64,000 nt of DNA from Desulfatitalea tepidiphila (GTDB lineage Bacteria; Desulfobacterota; Desulfobacteria; Desulfobacterales; Desulfosarcinaceae), in the NCBI RefSeq assembly GCF_001293685.1, contig NZ_BCAG01000005.1:124001-188000 (forward strand). Reading direction: 5' to 3'. The position numbers and the translations under genes are program-made. The notes below the pieces were generated by a model, which did not search any database, was not told the origin of the DNA, and was given only the letters and a program-made list of their open reading frames with translations. Below, one piece after another: positions 46,901-56,258 of the stretch (the stretch's first letter is position 1; the number at the start of each line of letters is the position of its first letter).

Positions 46901-47326
46901 TGCGAGAACGCGCAAAACGAGGAAAACGCCAACCGGCCCCGGGAAGCATTGGAGCTTTTTCTTGCGGCAAAGGCGCTTTACGGCGGAGACTTTCTGCCCT
47001 CAGACCCTTACGCCCCGTGGGCCGAACCTATGCGACGGCGCCTGTCCGCCATCTATTGCAACCTGTTGGCGAGCATCGGCAACCTTTACGAGCAGCGCGG
47101 TGCGCTGCACAAAGCTTGTCAGATGTTTCATTGCCTGCTCGATGCGGATCCGCTGGATGAAACGGCCTGTCGGCGTCTCATGGCGCTTTACGCCCGGCGC
47201 GGCCTTCCAAACAAGGCCGACCGGGTCTATAAAGCTTTCCGGCGCCGCATGGAAAAAGAACTGGGCGAAAAACTCGATCCCGAATTGGATGCCCTGTATC
47301 GGGGAATCATGGAAACCCAAAAATAG
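43994..47326 (+). CDS. Large MalT-like NTPase with BTAD-type DNA-binding C-terminus
   Basis: The 1110-residue protein has an N-terminal STAND NTPase with Walker A GRAAQGKTT (residues 41-49) and Walker B-like IIFDGADRM. A long alpha-helical TPR-like region (about 340-830) follows. The C-terminus is an OmpR-type winged HTH (RALGTFEVCRD, EILIEDLWPDS, from about 857) and a BTAD domain (about 955-1105). It resembles MalT/AfsR-type activators that switch on when a ligand or partner binds the helical arm. Its target is unknown. It stands alone, with the small Cys-rich exported protein gene 297 bp downstream in the same direction. Confidence 0.88.
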   Translation: MMYASVPSKLSPPRIQLPLIRKRLIRRLKVEPGRRLTVIQGRAAQGKTTLMATYVAQSKMPFAWINLEAEESDPATLYHSMVLALSPYVLKNSLLQLMSYPSINMGPRDAMSRYKEWVTALFQRVTGPLQIIFDGADRMIPSAPSWGLFQEMVDLLPKNFHLFIVSREPPGIDCGKWSQPREINILSDKELDFSSRETETFYRKNLGVRLSEEELQRIQRITEGWVGGLILIGDMIKNGPHRSDGAILKSGPLAEFQTTVNQYFDEAIFDAQPETVKHFLLKTSIPDEFDLHLINHLLPKTDNAAIIRSLLDRNLFIEVYERSSDFPIYRFHSLFRDYLAYKCKAMLSEEEIRKFYAETAQYYERQGLNISAAQFYLRSHHFSEAVAMIEQFGSTLVKEGRHAILADMLKVFPPEIRDNQPWLLFFASMLSRFTEADKNISRLWKAYQIFESQGRVDGRILCLAFLLEATLMRGRDVIPLQDLLKEANRLGNAVGPQGFDWGKALLWLNTGLALTIRGGEPRRGFVACQNAWLFAAKAGDPILQFNALINSGIAVTWLGEFHKLPGLLRNLEMLEKRIDSPELSILKEKMLSEMHLFRGDLAPARACLDKLDRAISEMGLVYLAPLKLYSDFLLAFYSESYGEAQKISEQLFQLCTAMDHRTGMALSSTFRGANFYWQGHFDAAKGCFRDSLAIYQEPGCRSGLHENWTQLLLALSELHLGQWESAEIRMRTSLTYFRRIQSNTFTTEALLSMGFLFIRRNQIEAAEDCLSEAFELAERYGVSHFAIVRPLDAIEIYTRALEMNIDDRFDHIRKLLTRKYGPRASTNLSALADEGTPGTRAKALEILKAIRTRTLPRIKVRALGTFEVCRDKSPIPESDWKGTRSKDFLKALVSRGGRHIPKEILIEDLWPDSKASGEGTFKASLHRLRRVLEPDMDQKIGSIYIVLQDNLVSLNPDLCEVDAFRFLLMCENAQNEENANRPREALELFLAAKALYGGDFLPSDPYAPWAEPMRRRLSAIYCNLLASIGNLYEQRGALHKACQMFHCLLDADPLDETACRRLMALYARRGLPNKADRVYKAFRRRMEKELGEKLDPELDALYRGIMETQK

Positions 47327-47623
47327 CCATAAATATAAATCAAATGTTGAATTCTAATCATCACCAAATATCCATCTGGTACGAACACTATAATTTTTCA
47401 GTAAGTTATAACCCACCCTCACATCCCATTCATCCATCCTTTTGAAACCTCAACGCAACCCCCGGCATGATAGTTTAAATATCAGGATGGACGCACCGAT
47501 ATGATCAAGCGGGCACTGGCGGCCCGAATTTTCCCGTTTCCCGCTGGAGGCCGGGGGACGCATCGTAAACGCGACGATGACCGCGCCATTAGCAGATGAA
47601 CACCAAACAAAGGGGGGTGCACC

Positions 47624-47950
47624 ATGAAACAGATTATGATCGCACTGGCGGTTTGTGTGCTGACCGTGGCGGCCGTATCCGTCTCTCAAGCCGGCAATCT
47701 CGCCGATTATTACGACGATTACCTGACCGCGGCATCCGAAAAGTGCGCGGGCAAATGCTGCTTCCTCAACTCCAGGTGCTGTGCCTTACGCGAATACGCC
47801 ATGAAAAATCAGGCCAAGGCCGAGTTTTTAAAAAATCACAAGGCGGAATTGATCGAAAAGATGATCGCCGCGGATGTCGGCCAAAAGCCATATAAAATTG
47901 ACTACTTCCTCACAGCTGAATTTGGAGCCCACCAGAGAGGGCAGCGGTGA
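47624..47950 (+). CDS. Small Cys-rich exported protein
   Basis: I do not recognise this 108-residue protein. It has a signal peptide (residues 5-21, cleavage likely after SQAG at about 24). The mature part has a tight cysteine cluster in CAGKCCFLNSRCC (residues 41-53), followed by a charged helix (KAEFLKNHKAELIEKM). GGGGGG lies before the ATG. The cysteine cluster could hold disulfides or a metal. Its place just after the BTAD regulator gene makes it a candidate target of that regulator. Confidence 0.65.
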   Translation: MKQIMIALAVCVLTVAAVSVSQAGNLADYYDDYLTAASEKCAGKCCFLNSRCCALREYAMKNQAKAEFLKNHKAELIEKMIAADVGQKPYKIDYFLTAEFGAHQRGQR

Positions 47951-48031
47951 CGAGGTCCCGAGCGGCGTGAAGCTTGAGAACGGAAAAACCTGATCGAACC
48001 AACGGCGCCCGCCTTGCCCGGGCATCGCATG

Positions 48032-51000
48032 TCAATTTTCGCCGAAGGGCAAGGCGATGGAGATCTGCGTGCCTTCACCCGGATTGCTCGTCAGGCTGAC
48101 GCTGCCACGGTGTTCTTCCACAATTTTCTTCACATTGGCCAAGCCGATGCCGGTTCCGCGCGCCCGGGTGGTAAAGAGAGGCTCAAAGGCGCGTTGAAGT
48201 GTCTCTTCTTCCATGCCGGTGCCATTGTCCGTGACCTGGATCATCACACCATCCTTTTCCACGGTCGCGGCCAGTCTGATTTCGGGCACATACGGCGCAC
48301 CCGCCGCCTTTTCAGCCTGCTCGCGTGCCCGAACGGCCTGGATGGCGTTGTCCAGCACATTGATGATCACCCGCCGCATCTTTTCCCGGTCATGGGGCAC
48401 GGCCGGCAGGTCGGTGCCTAAATCCGCTGCAATGGCCATACCTTCGGATTCCTTGAGCTGTTGGATGACCTGGGCCAGCCATGGGGTCAGCGCCTCCTTG
48501 ACCATCGAGGCATTGCGACCGCGGGTGTATTCGAGCAGATCGGCCACGATGGCATCGCACATGGAGACCTGGTCGTCGATGCGTTTCAGGTGCTTGTCGA
48601 TTTTGGCATCCTTCTCCTTGATTTTTCGGTGCAAATAGAAATTGGACGACCGGATCACCCCAAGGGGATTGCGCAGTTCGTGGCTCACCGTGGCCGTGAG
48701 CTGGCCGAGCACCGCCAGCTTTTCGTTCTTGACCAGTTCGGCCTGGGCGGCTTCCAAAGCCTGGGTGCGTTCCCTGACCATCTCTTCCAGGTGCTGCCGA
48801 TACTTCTCCAGCTCCCGTTCGGCGCGCTTGCGTCCGGTGATATCGACGGCCATGGAGAGAAGGCAGTCCTGCCCGTCGAACCGAATGGGCAGACCGGACA
48901 TCAGGTTGGTGAAGACCTCTCCGGATTTGGTCCGGAAGTCGATTTCCATGCCGTCCACCCGGCCTTCCGCCTCGAAGGTCTTGAAATACAGCCGCCGATC
49001 ATCCGGGTTGACATAAAGGCCCAGTTCGAGGGAGGTGCGCCCGATGACCGCTTCACGATCATATCCCATGCGCCTACAAAAATTGTCGTTGAGATAGACG
49101 AAACGGTAATCGTTCCGCCGCGTGATCAGAATGGAATAGGGCGCCCCATCGAGGATTTTGCGATAGTTTTCCTCGCTCTCCTGCAGGGCCTTCTGAAAGG
49201 CCTTTATCGTGGTCAAATCGACGGAAGAAGTAAGCAAACACGCTTCGCCTTTGTAATGAATCGGCGTGATGGAAATCAAATTGTCTTTGATGCCGCCGTC
49301 CTTGCCGCGAAGCTGCATCTCCATGCTGCGAATCCGGCCGTGCCGGGCCAGCTCATCGAGCAGGCGCTGCCGCGCAGCGGCATCGATATACATATTGAGC
49401 GACAGGACCGTGCGGCCCATCACCTCCTCCCGGCGATAGCCGGTGTGCTGGGTAAAAGCCTCGTTGACCTCGACGTAGCAAGAATCCGACGCCCGCAGGA
49501 TCCCCATTGCAATGGGCGTCGATTGGATCACCTTGCGGTAGCTCGCTTCGCTCTCGCGCAGGGCGCGTTGGGCAGCTTTCAATTCACTGATATCCACGGT
49601 GACGGACAGGATGCACGCTTCGCCCTTGTAGCGCATGGGCGTCATGGAGATCAGGCTTTCAAGCGTGCGCCCGTCCCTGCTTCGGAAACGGACCTCCATG
49701 CCCTCCACCTTTCCGTCGCGGTGGAACCTTTCCATCAAACGTTCGCGGTCGGCCGGGTTTTCGTACAAATTGAGCTGCTCGGCCGTACGCCCGATGGTCT
49801 GTTCCGGCGTATGGCCGGTGCGTCGGTAGAATGCGGCATTGGCCTGCACATAGGTGCCGTCCGAGAGGCGCGACACCACGATCGTATAGGGAGCGGTCTC
49901 CAGGGTCGAGCGGTAGCTCTCCTCGCTCTCCTTAAGAGCCTCCTGGGCGGCCTTGAGATCGTTGATCAGAGTGGAGACCGCCAGCACGCACGCCTCACCT
50001 TTGAATTGCATCACCCTGGCCGAAGTCAAGGCGTTCAGAACGGTGCCATCCTTGGCCCGGTAGCCGACCTCCATGCCTTGAACCTGCCCATGCGCCAGCA
50101 GGTCGGCGATCAGCTTTTCGCGTTCGGCCGGATCGACATAGAGGTCCAATTCAAGGGGGCTTTTTCCCACGGTTTCGTCACGGGTATAACCAGTCTGCTG
50201 ATAGAAGGCCTCGCTGACCTCCAGGTACTTGCCGTCGGACACCCGGGTCAAGCTGATAGCATCTGGCGCCAATTCAAGCACCTGGCGGTAGCTCTCCTCG
50301 CTGTCACGCAGGGCCTGCTGCGCTCGCTTGAGAGATGCAATCTCCGTGGAGACAAACAGAAAGCACGGTTTGTTTTTGAACTGAATGCGGCGACCCGACA
50401 CCAGGTTTTCCAGAACCGTCCCATCCTTGGATCGAAATTGCACTTCCAGGCCGTCCATGGAGTCACGCCGCATGGCCTCGAGGAACTGCAGCCGTTCCTC
50501 GGGCACGGCGAAAAGTTTCAACGCTTCGGGGGTGCGTCCGACGACCTCATCCGGGCGGTATCCCGTTTTCTCGAAGAAGGCTTTGTTGGCCGCCACGTAT
50601 CGGCCGGTGCCGACCTCGTTGATGGTGATGGCGTCCGGCGAGAGGTCCATGATGCTGCGATAACTCTCTTCGCTCTCACGAAGCGCCCGCTCCATATCGA
50701 GCTGCTCGGTGCGATCCCTGGAAATGCCGAAAAAACCGATAGGTTCACCGGACGGCTGCCGCAGCAGGGAGACCGAAATTTCATGGATGCGCAACGCCCC
50801 GTCCGGATGGATGATGTCGCATTCGATGCCTTTGGCAGGCCTGCCCGTAAGATAGACCTGATTGAAGATGCCGAAGATCGTTTTGGCGGTATCCACTGCC
50901 ATGTAGGTCTGGTAGTTCGTGCCGATCAATTCGTCGACCGAGCGGCCCAGGTGCGCGCTGGCGGCCGGGTTGACATAGGTAAAATGGCCGGTCAGATCCG

Positions 51001-51088
51001 TCTCGTAATATCCCTCTTCCATTTGATCCAGGATATTGCGATATTTTTTTTCTTCCGGGCTCGGCGCATCATGATGCGTCGTTGTCAC
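48032..51088 (-). CDS. Sensor histidine kinase with six PAS domains
   Basis: The protein (about 1018 residues) has six PAS domains in a row (roughly residues 10-130, then units of about 125 residues each to about 750). A coiled linker, a HisKA domain with the phospho-histidine in VSHELRNPLG (residue 803) and an HATPase domain with NVLDNAIQAV, DNGTGM and GTGIGLANVKKIVEEH follow. It has no membrane helix, so it is probably a cytoplasmic sensor. The start is GTG at 51088, behind AAGGAGG; a longer frame to 51151 lacks a ribosome site. The PAS units are very alike. No response regulator gene is adjacent. Confidence 0.9.
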   Translation of the reverse strand: MTTTHHDAPSPEEKKYRNILDQMEEGYYETDLTGHFTYVNPAASAHLGRSVDELIGTNYQTYMAVDTAKTIFGIFNQVYLTGRPAKGIECDIIHPDGALRIHEISVSLLRQPSGEPIGFFGISRDRTEQLDMERALRESEESYRSIMDLSPDAITINEVGTGRYVAANKAFFEKTGYRPDEVVGRTPEALKLFAVPEERLQFLEAMRRDSMDGLEVQFRSKDGTVLENLVSGRRIQFKNKPCFLFVSTEIASLKRAQQALRDSEESYRQVLELAPDAISLTRVSDGKYLEVSEAFYQQTGYTRDETVGKSPLELDLYVDPAEREKLIADLLAHGQVQGMEVGYRAKDGTVLNALTSARVMQFKGEACVLAVSTLINDLKAAQEALKESEESYRSTLETAPYTIVVSRLSDGTYVQANAAFYRRTGHTPEQTIGRTAEQLNLYENPADRERLMERFHRDGKVEGMEVRFRSRDGRTLESLISMTPMRYKGEACILSVTVDISELKAAQRALRESEASYRKVIQSTPIAMGILRASDSCYVEVNEAFTQHTGYRREEVMGRTVLSLNMYIDAAARQRLLDELARHGRIRSMEMQLRGKDGGIKDNLISITPIHYKGEACLLTSSVDLTTIKAFQKALQESEENYRKILDGAPYSILITRRNDYRFVYLNDNFCRRMGYDREAVIGRTSLELGLYVNPDDRRLYFKTFEAEGRVDGMEIDFRTKSGEVFTNLMSGLPIRFDGQDCLLSMAVDITGRKRAERELEKYRQHLEEMVRERTQALEAAQAELVKNEKLAVLGQLTATVSHELRNPLGVIRSSNFYLHRKIKEKDAKIDKHLKRIDDQVSMCDAIVADLLEYTRGRNASMVKEALTPWLAQVIQQLKESEGMAIAADLGTDLPAVPHDREKMRRVIINVLDNAIQAVRAREQAEKAAGAPYVPEIRLAATVEKDGVMIQVTDNGTGMEEETLQRAFEPLFTTRARGTGIGLANVKKIVEEHRGSVSLTSNPGEGTQISIALPFGEN

Positions 51089-51783
51089 GATTCCGACCTC
51101 CTTCCTGAACGGCATCCCATTGGTAAAAATACAATTGAACACCCAACGCATTCAAATTTTCATTTAACACTCCTTGATTTGGGAATACAAGCCGTTCCAT
51201 GGCGATTCAGCAGTTCTAACTGAATGCGATTCATTATACCCGACGTGGGTGGAACAGGTGGCCGATGCCACACGCCAAGCGGTCAAGTGCCGGTAACATG
51301 CACGGCGGGCGGCCCGGAAACTCGCTGCGCTCAAACAGTCTGGGCCGCTTGTCCGCCGTTTGCATTCAACCGGCACTATCGACCGCAGGCTCACGTGGCC
51401 CTGGCCACCTGTCCCACCCGGGCCTGCCATGAACACTGGATTGCGAATTATTTTATCAAACAACGCTTGGAAAACACGCACTTCAAGGTAAATCACATTC
51501 AGTTGAATCCCTACTGGCGATTCCCCGGGGCCGCCCCTTGCCGGTCTATTCGCATGGCGGCAATTTAGTGCACGTTGTAAACTTTTCCCGTTGATGCACG
51601 TCTTTTTAGTTGTAACTTTAAAATCAATTCGCCGGCAGACCGAATCGTCCCGAATCGAATAGGATAATGGCATGGCTTCAGCCCGATCGATTTAAACGCA
51701 CAGGTTCAACGCACATGGAGTTTCATCATCGAGTGGCCACTGACCGGCATGGTCTGCCGGCTTAAACAAAGGAGCATGAAAAC
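51089..51783 (+). other. Intergenic region between the histidine kinase and DUF6600 genes
   Basis: In this 695-bp divergent region I find no ribosome-site-supported gene. Open frames at 51164-51673 (minus) and 51224-51568 (plus) overlap each other and resemble no family. Promoters for both flanking genes must lie here, but no box is convincing. Confidence 0.4.
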
Positions 51784-53981
51784 ATGCGGGCGACAATGAC
51801 ATTCATGTTGATAATGGCATGTTTCCTGTTAATCCCGGGCATGCCGATGGTTCATGACAGCATGGCTCAGGAGGCGCAAACCGATGAGATCGGCCACACC
51901 CCGCCGCGCCTCAGTTTCGTCGAGGGACTGGCCTCGTACTGGCGGCCCGGTGCCGAGGATTGGGTCGCGGCGCAGGTCAACACCGCCCTGGCGCCAGGCG
52001 ATCAACTCTATGTCGAGGGCGAAGGCAACCTCGAGCTGCAAATCGGTTCCCAGGCGTTCGTCCGCAGCGGCCCGGACACGCAGATCGGGCTGGAGAGCCA
52101 GGAACCCGATTTCCTGCAGTTCAGAGTGACGGCCGGCCGTATCGCCCTGGATATGCGCGCTATGGGTTCCGGACAGATGGTGGCGGTGGAGACGCCCCAT
52201 GCCGCCTTTAGAGTCGACATCGAGGGATATTTCCGCCTGGATGTGGACGATGCAAAAACCACGTTGAGCACTCACCGGGCCGGCAGGGGGACGCTCGTCA
52301 CGGAAAGCGGCGAAACCATCCCGGTCGGCACCAATACATCGGTGACCATCCACGGCGCCCCAAACGCGCACATCACCTCGCGCACCGCTCCGCCGCTGGA
52401 CGATTGGGACCAGTGGAACTATGCCCGCACCGATCAATATATCGATTCGGTGAGCGGTTCGGAAAGCGCGCGTTACGTTTCATCGGATGTCTACGGCCTG
52501 AGCGACCTTGACCGCTACGGCACCTGGCGGGTCCTACCCACCTATGGTCCGGTCTGGATGCCCAGAGGGTTCGCGGCCGGATGGGTCCCCTACAGCACCG
52601 GTGCCTGGGTGCGCGATCCCTTTTATGGCTGGACGTGGGTGGACAGCGCCCCATGGGGTTGGGCGCCGTATCACTACGGCCGCTGGGTCTACGTGAACAG
52701 CTATTGGTGCTGGGCACCCGGACCGCGGATTGTGCGTCCTCCCTATGCGCCCGCGCTGGTGGCATTTTTCGGGGTTCCCGGCGTACAGGTCAGCGTCGGC
52801 ATCGGTGCGTCGTCCGTCGGATGGGTGTCGCTCGGGTGGGGGGAACCACTGATTCCCTGGTGGGGCAGACCCGGCTTTATCCACCGGCCCTGGTGGGGCG
52901 GTTGGGCAGGACCCCGGTACGTGAACAATCGGGCCGTCCATCACCATACCGTGGTCAACGTCCAGAACATCAACGTCTACCGCAACACGAAAATCAGAAA
53001 CGGCATGGTGGTGGTCCACCGGGATCATTTCGGCCGCGGTCCCATCGACAAAGCCCATCGGGTCAAGACAGACACGCACCGCTTGCGCCCCCTGCACGCG
53101 GCGCCCAGGGTATCCACGTCCAGCGCCGGTTTTGTTCCCAGCCGTCAGCACGGCCCGCGTCCACCGGATAAATACGTGAAGCGTCCCGTGGTTGACTATC
53201 GCCGGGCGCATTCACCGGCCAAACCGGCCATCGCCAAGCCGCACAACAACGGCCGCAGGGATCGCACGACCGTTCATCCGCCTTCGGCCGAACCGCCTCG
53301 GCCTGCTACCGCATCCGGCCGTTCTCCTGAAGCCGTGAAGACGAACCACGGCCGCGGTGAACCTTCCCGAATGGATCGGCCCCGGACGCCGCGCATCACA
53401 TCGCCGGACGATAGACGCCAGCCGCCGGTGCGCCCGTCCCGGACGCCTGAGATGCGCACACCACCACCCCGCACATCGCCCGCCGCATCCCCCAACGTTC
53501 GCCAGCAGCCACCTGAAACGAGCGGGCCGCGGGTTACCCGGACCCCGCAAACGGCACGGCCTCAATCCGGGACGCTTAGATTCTATAGAAAAGAAGATTC
53601 GAAAACGGGTTCAGGGGAAAAAAAGAGGCGCCCCAATACACGCCGGGTCGCCCGGATGTATCCCGGACCCGGCCAGAGCGTGCCATCGAGCGCGGGCAGG
53701 AACGCATTGCAGCGCCTTCGGCCAGGCCGGTCCCGGACTCTCCGATGCGTGGGCGTGACGCCATCCGGCGGCCTCTCAACGACATGCGGGGCAACGAGGG
53801 CGGCCCTGTTGTACCTGAACAAGGACGGCCGCCATCTTTTCAACAAAAAGAACCTGGGAGCGAAAATCGTGGGGATGATCGACCGGGAAACGCCAACCGG
53901 AATGAGGCCCCTTCACGCCAGGGTCGGGGTTCCTGGCGGGGTGCACCGGACAATCATGGCAATGTTGGCCGCTGGCGATAG
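51784..53981 (+). CDS. Exported DUF6600-type protein with Trp-rich repeats, frameshifted near its end
   Basis: The protein starts with a signal peptide (residues 1-28). A FecR-like beta-rich part follows (about 40-190), and then the DUF6600 Trp/Tyr/Gly-rich blocks (WMPRGFAAGWVPYSTGAWV, WTWVDSAPWGWAPYHYGRW) at about 245-330. A Pro/Arg-rich low-complexity tail ends it. In the frame from 51784 the tail changes character after about 53600 and runs on to 54183 across the next gene. The plausible tail (SRTRPERA through GNVGRWR) is in the third frame and stops at 53981. One missing base, most simply in the seven-A run at 53618-53624, would rejoin them into about 732 residues. Function is unknown; outer-surface location is likely. 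Confidence 0.75.
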
Positions 53982-54063
53982 TCTTGAAAAACACCAGGCG
54001 CTTCCGCTGCGTCAGCCGTCTGGGTCCGGGCGAAACTCACGCCCCAGCGATGGAACATCCTGT

Positions 54064-54558
54064 TCAGGGTCTGATGATAATAGGGGTACCGACAGTGACC
54101 GCCTCCCAGATTGCATCCATGGCGCTGTTGGACACCGCGATGCAGCCGTCTGTCCAGTGATACGGCTCTTTCAGCCGGGATAGCCACTCGAAACCACTCT
54201 TATGCCCGTGGATCATGATCATGCCACCAGGGTCAACGCCCATCGTCCTGGCTCTGCGCATGTCCGCCGCATTGGGGTAGGATATGTGAATGGCCTTATA
54301 AAAAGCGCTGTCTTCTTTTTTATAATCGAGGATGTATCGACCCTCCGGCGTGCGCTGATCGCCTTCCTGCAGCTTCTTTCCTTTAGGATTAGCGCCGAGC
54401 GCAACCCGATAAACATCCATCATCTTTCCATTTTTCATCAGGTAGAGTTTGGCCCTGGATTTGACGACCAGAACCAGATCGGCCTGTTCGTGGCCAAAAG
54501 CGGAGAATGGCATGAGGATCAATAGGAGGACGGTCCAGAGTCTCATCGAAAGTTCCAT
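54064..54558 (-). CDS. L,D-transpeptidase (YkuD family)
   Basis: The 164-residue protein has an N-terminal signal sequence (residues 5-19) and the YkuD/ErfK domain: KSRAKLYLMKNGKM, GDQRTPEGRYILDYKK, then IHGHKSG and the catalytic TDGCIAVSN with Cys139. It would cross-link peptidoglycan or attach proteins to it in the periplasm. The alternative start at 54591 adds eleven residues; ATG 54546 would shorten it. It is tail-to-tail with the DUF6600 gene, and the misread DUF6600 frame overlaps it, supporting that frame's rejection. Confidence 0.88.
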   Translation of the reverse strand: MELSMRLWTVLLLILMPFSAFGHEQADLVLVVKSRAKLYLMKNGKMMDVYRVALGANPKGKKLQEGDQRTPEGRYILDYKKEDSAFYKAIHISYPNAADMRRARTMGVDPGGMIMIHGHKSGFEWLSRLKEPYHWTDGCIAVSNSAMDAIWEAVTVGTPIIIRP

Positions 54559-54800
54559 TGTGCGCCTGCCCTGTCGGTCTGCTGTTGCCATAACATAAAC
54601 GCATCACGGCCGATCGGAAAAGTCATTTTTTTCGGATCAGCGACGGAAAGCGGCCAGGAGGCCCAAAGAGGCCCGGTGAGACATTGACTCACCCGACGGC
54701 ATGAAGTGCCCCACCCCCGATAGGGCTAAAGTTCTCCCTGAAGTGGCCGATAACATGTTTTGCATACGTCTGAAAAGGTCGGGTGCAGAGGGAGAGGACA

Positions 54801-56258
54801 GTGATTGCGCGCATGGGCTCATCCGTTGGTAAGGCAACTGATCATTTCAGTGCATGCCTCAAGCCTGGTCGGACCGCTTTGCGGTTGGCGGCGCGACGAT
54901 GCCGTTCGGCCAGCCTCCGATTCAAAATCGCCTTTTTCGTGGTCTTGCTGCTGACCTCCACCTCCTTCGTTCTCAGCCTCGTCACCGTTCAGATCATGAA
55001 CAACCATATCCTGAACGAGATCCTCAAAAGGGGCGAATCGGTGGGCAAGAGCATTGCTGCCGCCGCAGGATACAGCCTCCTCTCCAAGGATCTGCTGGGT
55101 CTGGACAACCTCGTCTATCAGAGCAAGTCCTCCAATGACGACATGCCTTACGTATACATTGTCGATACGAATTTGAAGACGATCGTCCACAGCGAAAAGC
55201 CGATCATCGGGGAGAGCATGCCTGCCTCCCAGGGCCGGCTTTACCGCCAAGGCGCCGACGGGGTCATCGTGAATGAACTGGCGAATGCATCGGGAACGAT
55301 TTTCGAAATATCATGCCCCATCGTCTTTATGAAAAAACCGCTGGGCAGCGTGGTCGTCGGCATGAACAAATCCGTCCTGACAGCGGCGCAAAACAAGGTC
55401 GGCCGGATGATATCCATCGTCTTCGGCATTATCGTCGTTCTGGGCATTTTCGCCAGTTCGCTGCTGGCCTCCTTCTTGATCAAACCCATCAAAGAGCTCG
55501 CCGCAGGTGTCGAGGAATTGAAGCACGGGACCGGAGAGAGTCCCCTGCGGATCTACTCCCAGGATGAACTGGGCAAACTGACCCGCAACTTCAACGAGAT
55601 GTCGGCCTTGATCGCCCAGCAACGAGGCAAATTGACCAGGTATGCCCAGGATCTCGAAGAGGCCTATGTCTCCATCGTGAAAGTGGTGGCCGCGGCCATC
55701 GATGCGAGAGACACCTACACCCATGGCCACAGCGCCCGTGTGGCCAAATATTCGCTGCTCATCGGCAAGGAGATCGGCCTGGCCAAAGAGGAGTTGCGGG
55801 ACTTGGAGATCGCCTGCCTTTTCCACGATGTGGGGAAAATCAAAACGCCGGACGCCATCCTGCTCAAAGCGGACAAACTCAACCGCATCGAGTACAGGGA
55901 AATGATGCGACACGTCGAATACGGCGCTTCCATCCTCAGTTGGGCGCCCTCGCTCGCCAGATACATTCCTTCGACCCTGCATCACCACGAATGGCATAAC
56001 GGCAAGGGCTACCCGGACGGGCTGGCCGGTGACGCTATCCCGCTGTTCGCCGCGATCATCACCATAGCGGATGCATATGACGCCATGACGTCGAACCGCC
56101 CCTACCGCAAGGCACTGCGCAAAGAGGAGGCGCTGCGCGAAATTGCACGCCAGTCGGGGGCGCAATTTCGCCCGGACCTTGCCCGGGTGTTCCTTGAATT
56201 GATGAAAAAGGGCCGCGACCAGCATGCGCCCCTCTATGTCGTGAGGGCCGCCGGATGA
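54801..56258 (+). CDS. Membrane-bound HD-GYP domain phosphodiesterase with HAMP
   Basis: The protein (about 485 residues) has a first transmembrane helix (about residues 42-65), a periplasmic sensor part (about 66-210), a second helix near 212-234 and a HAMP domain. The HD-GYP domain follows, with HGHSARVAKYS, FHDVGKI (His342, Asp343) and HHHEWHNGKGYPDGL. HD-GYP enzymes hydrolyse cyclic di-GMP, so this probably lowers c-di-GMP in response to a periplasmic signal. The start is uncertain: GTG 54801 follows GGGAGAGG, while ATG 54813 and GTG 54783 are alternatives. It overlaps the next gene by four bases (ATGA). Confidence 0.88.
   Translation: MIARMGSSVGKATDHFSACLKPGRTALRLAARRCRSASLRFKIAFFVVLLLTSTSFVLSLVTVQIMNNHILNEILKRGESVGKSIAAAAGYSLLSKDLLGLDNLVYQSKSSNDDMPYVYIVDTNLKTIVHSEKPIIGESMPASQGRLYRQGADGVIVNELANASGTIFEISCPIVFMKKPLGSVVVGMNKSVLTAAQNKVGRMISIVFGIIVVLGIFASSLLASFLIKPIKELAAGVEELKHGTGESPLRIYSQDELGKLTRNFNEMSALIAQQRGKLTRYAQDLEEAYVSIVKVVAAAIDARDTYTHGHSARVAKYSLLIGKEIGLAKEELRDLEIACLFHDVGKIKTPDAILLKADKLNRIEYREMMRHVEYGASILSWAPSLARYIPSTLHHHEWHNGKGYPDGLAGDAIPLFAAIITIADAYDAMTSNRPYRKALRKEEALREIARQSGAQFRPDLARVFLELMKKGRDQHAPLYVVRAAG

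Noticed and set aside
48461-51223. 920-residue plus-strand open frame antisense to the histidine kinase
   Set aside because: It mirrors the kinase codons in a GC-rich, repeated gene. It has no recognisable domain and no ribosome site, while the minus strand encodes an unmistakable six-PAS kinase.
51164-51673. Open frames on both strands in the 695-bp spacer before the DUF6600 gene
   Set aside because: They overlap one another, have no ribosome site and read as random Cys/Arg-rich sequence.
53982-54183. Last part of the 799-residue DUF6600 reading frame
   Set aside because: It overlaps the clear L,D-transpeptidase gene on the other strand, and the plausible DUF6600 tail lies in another frame.
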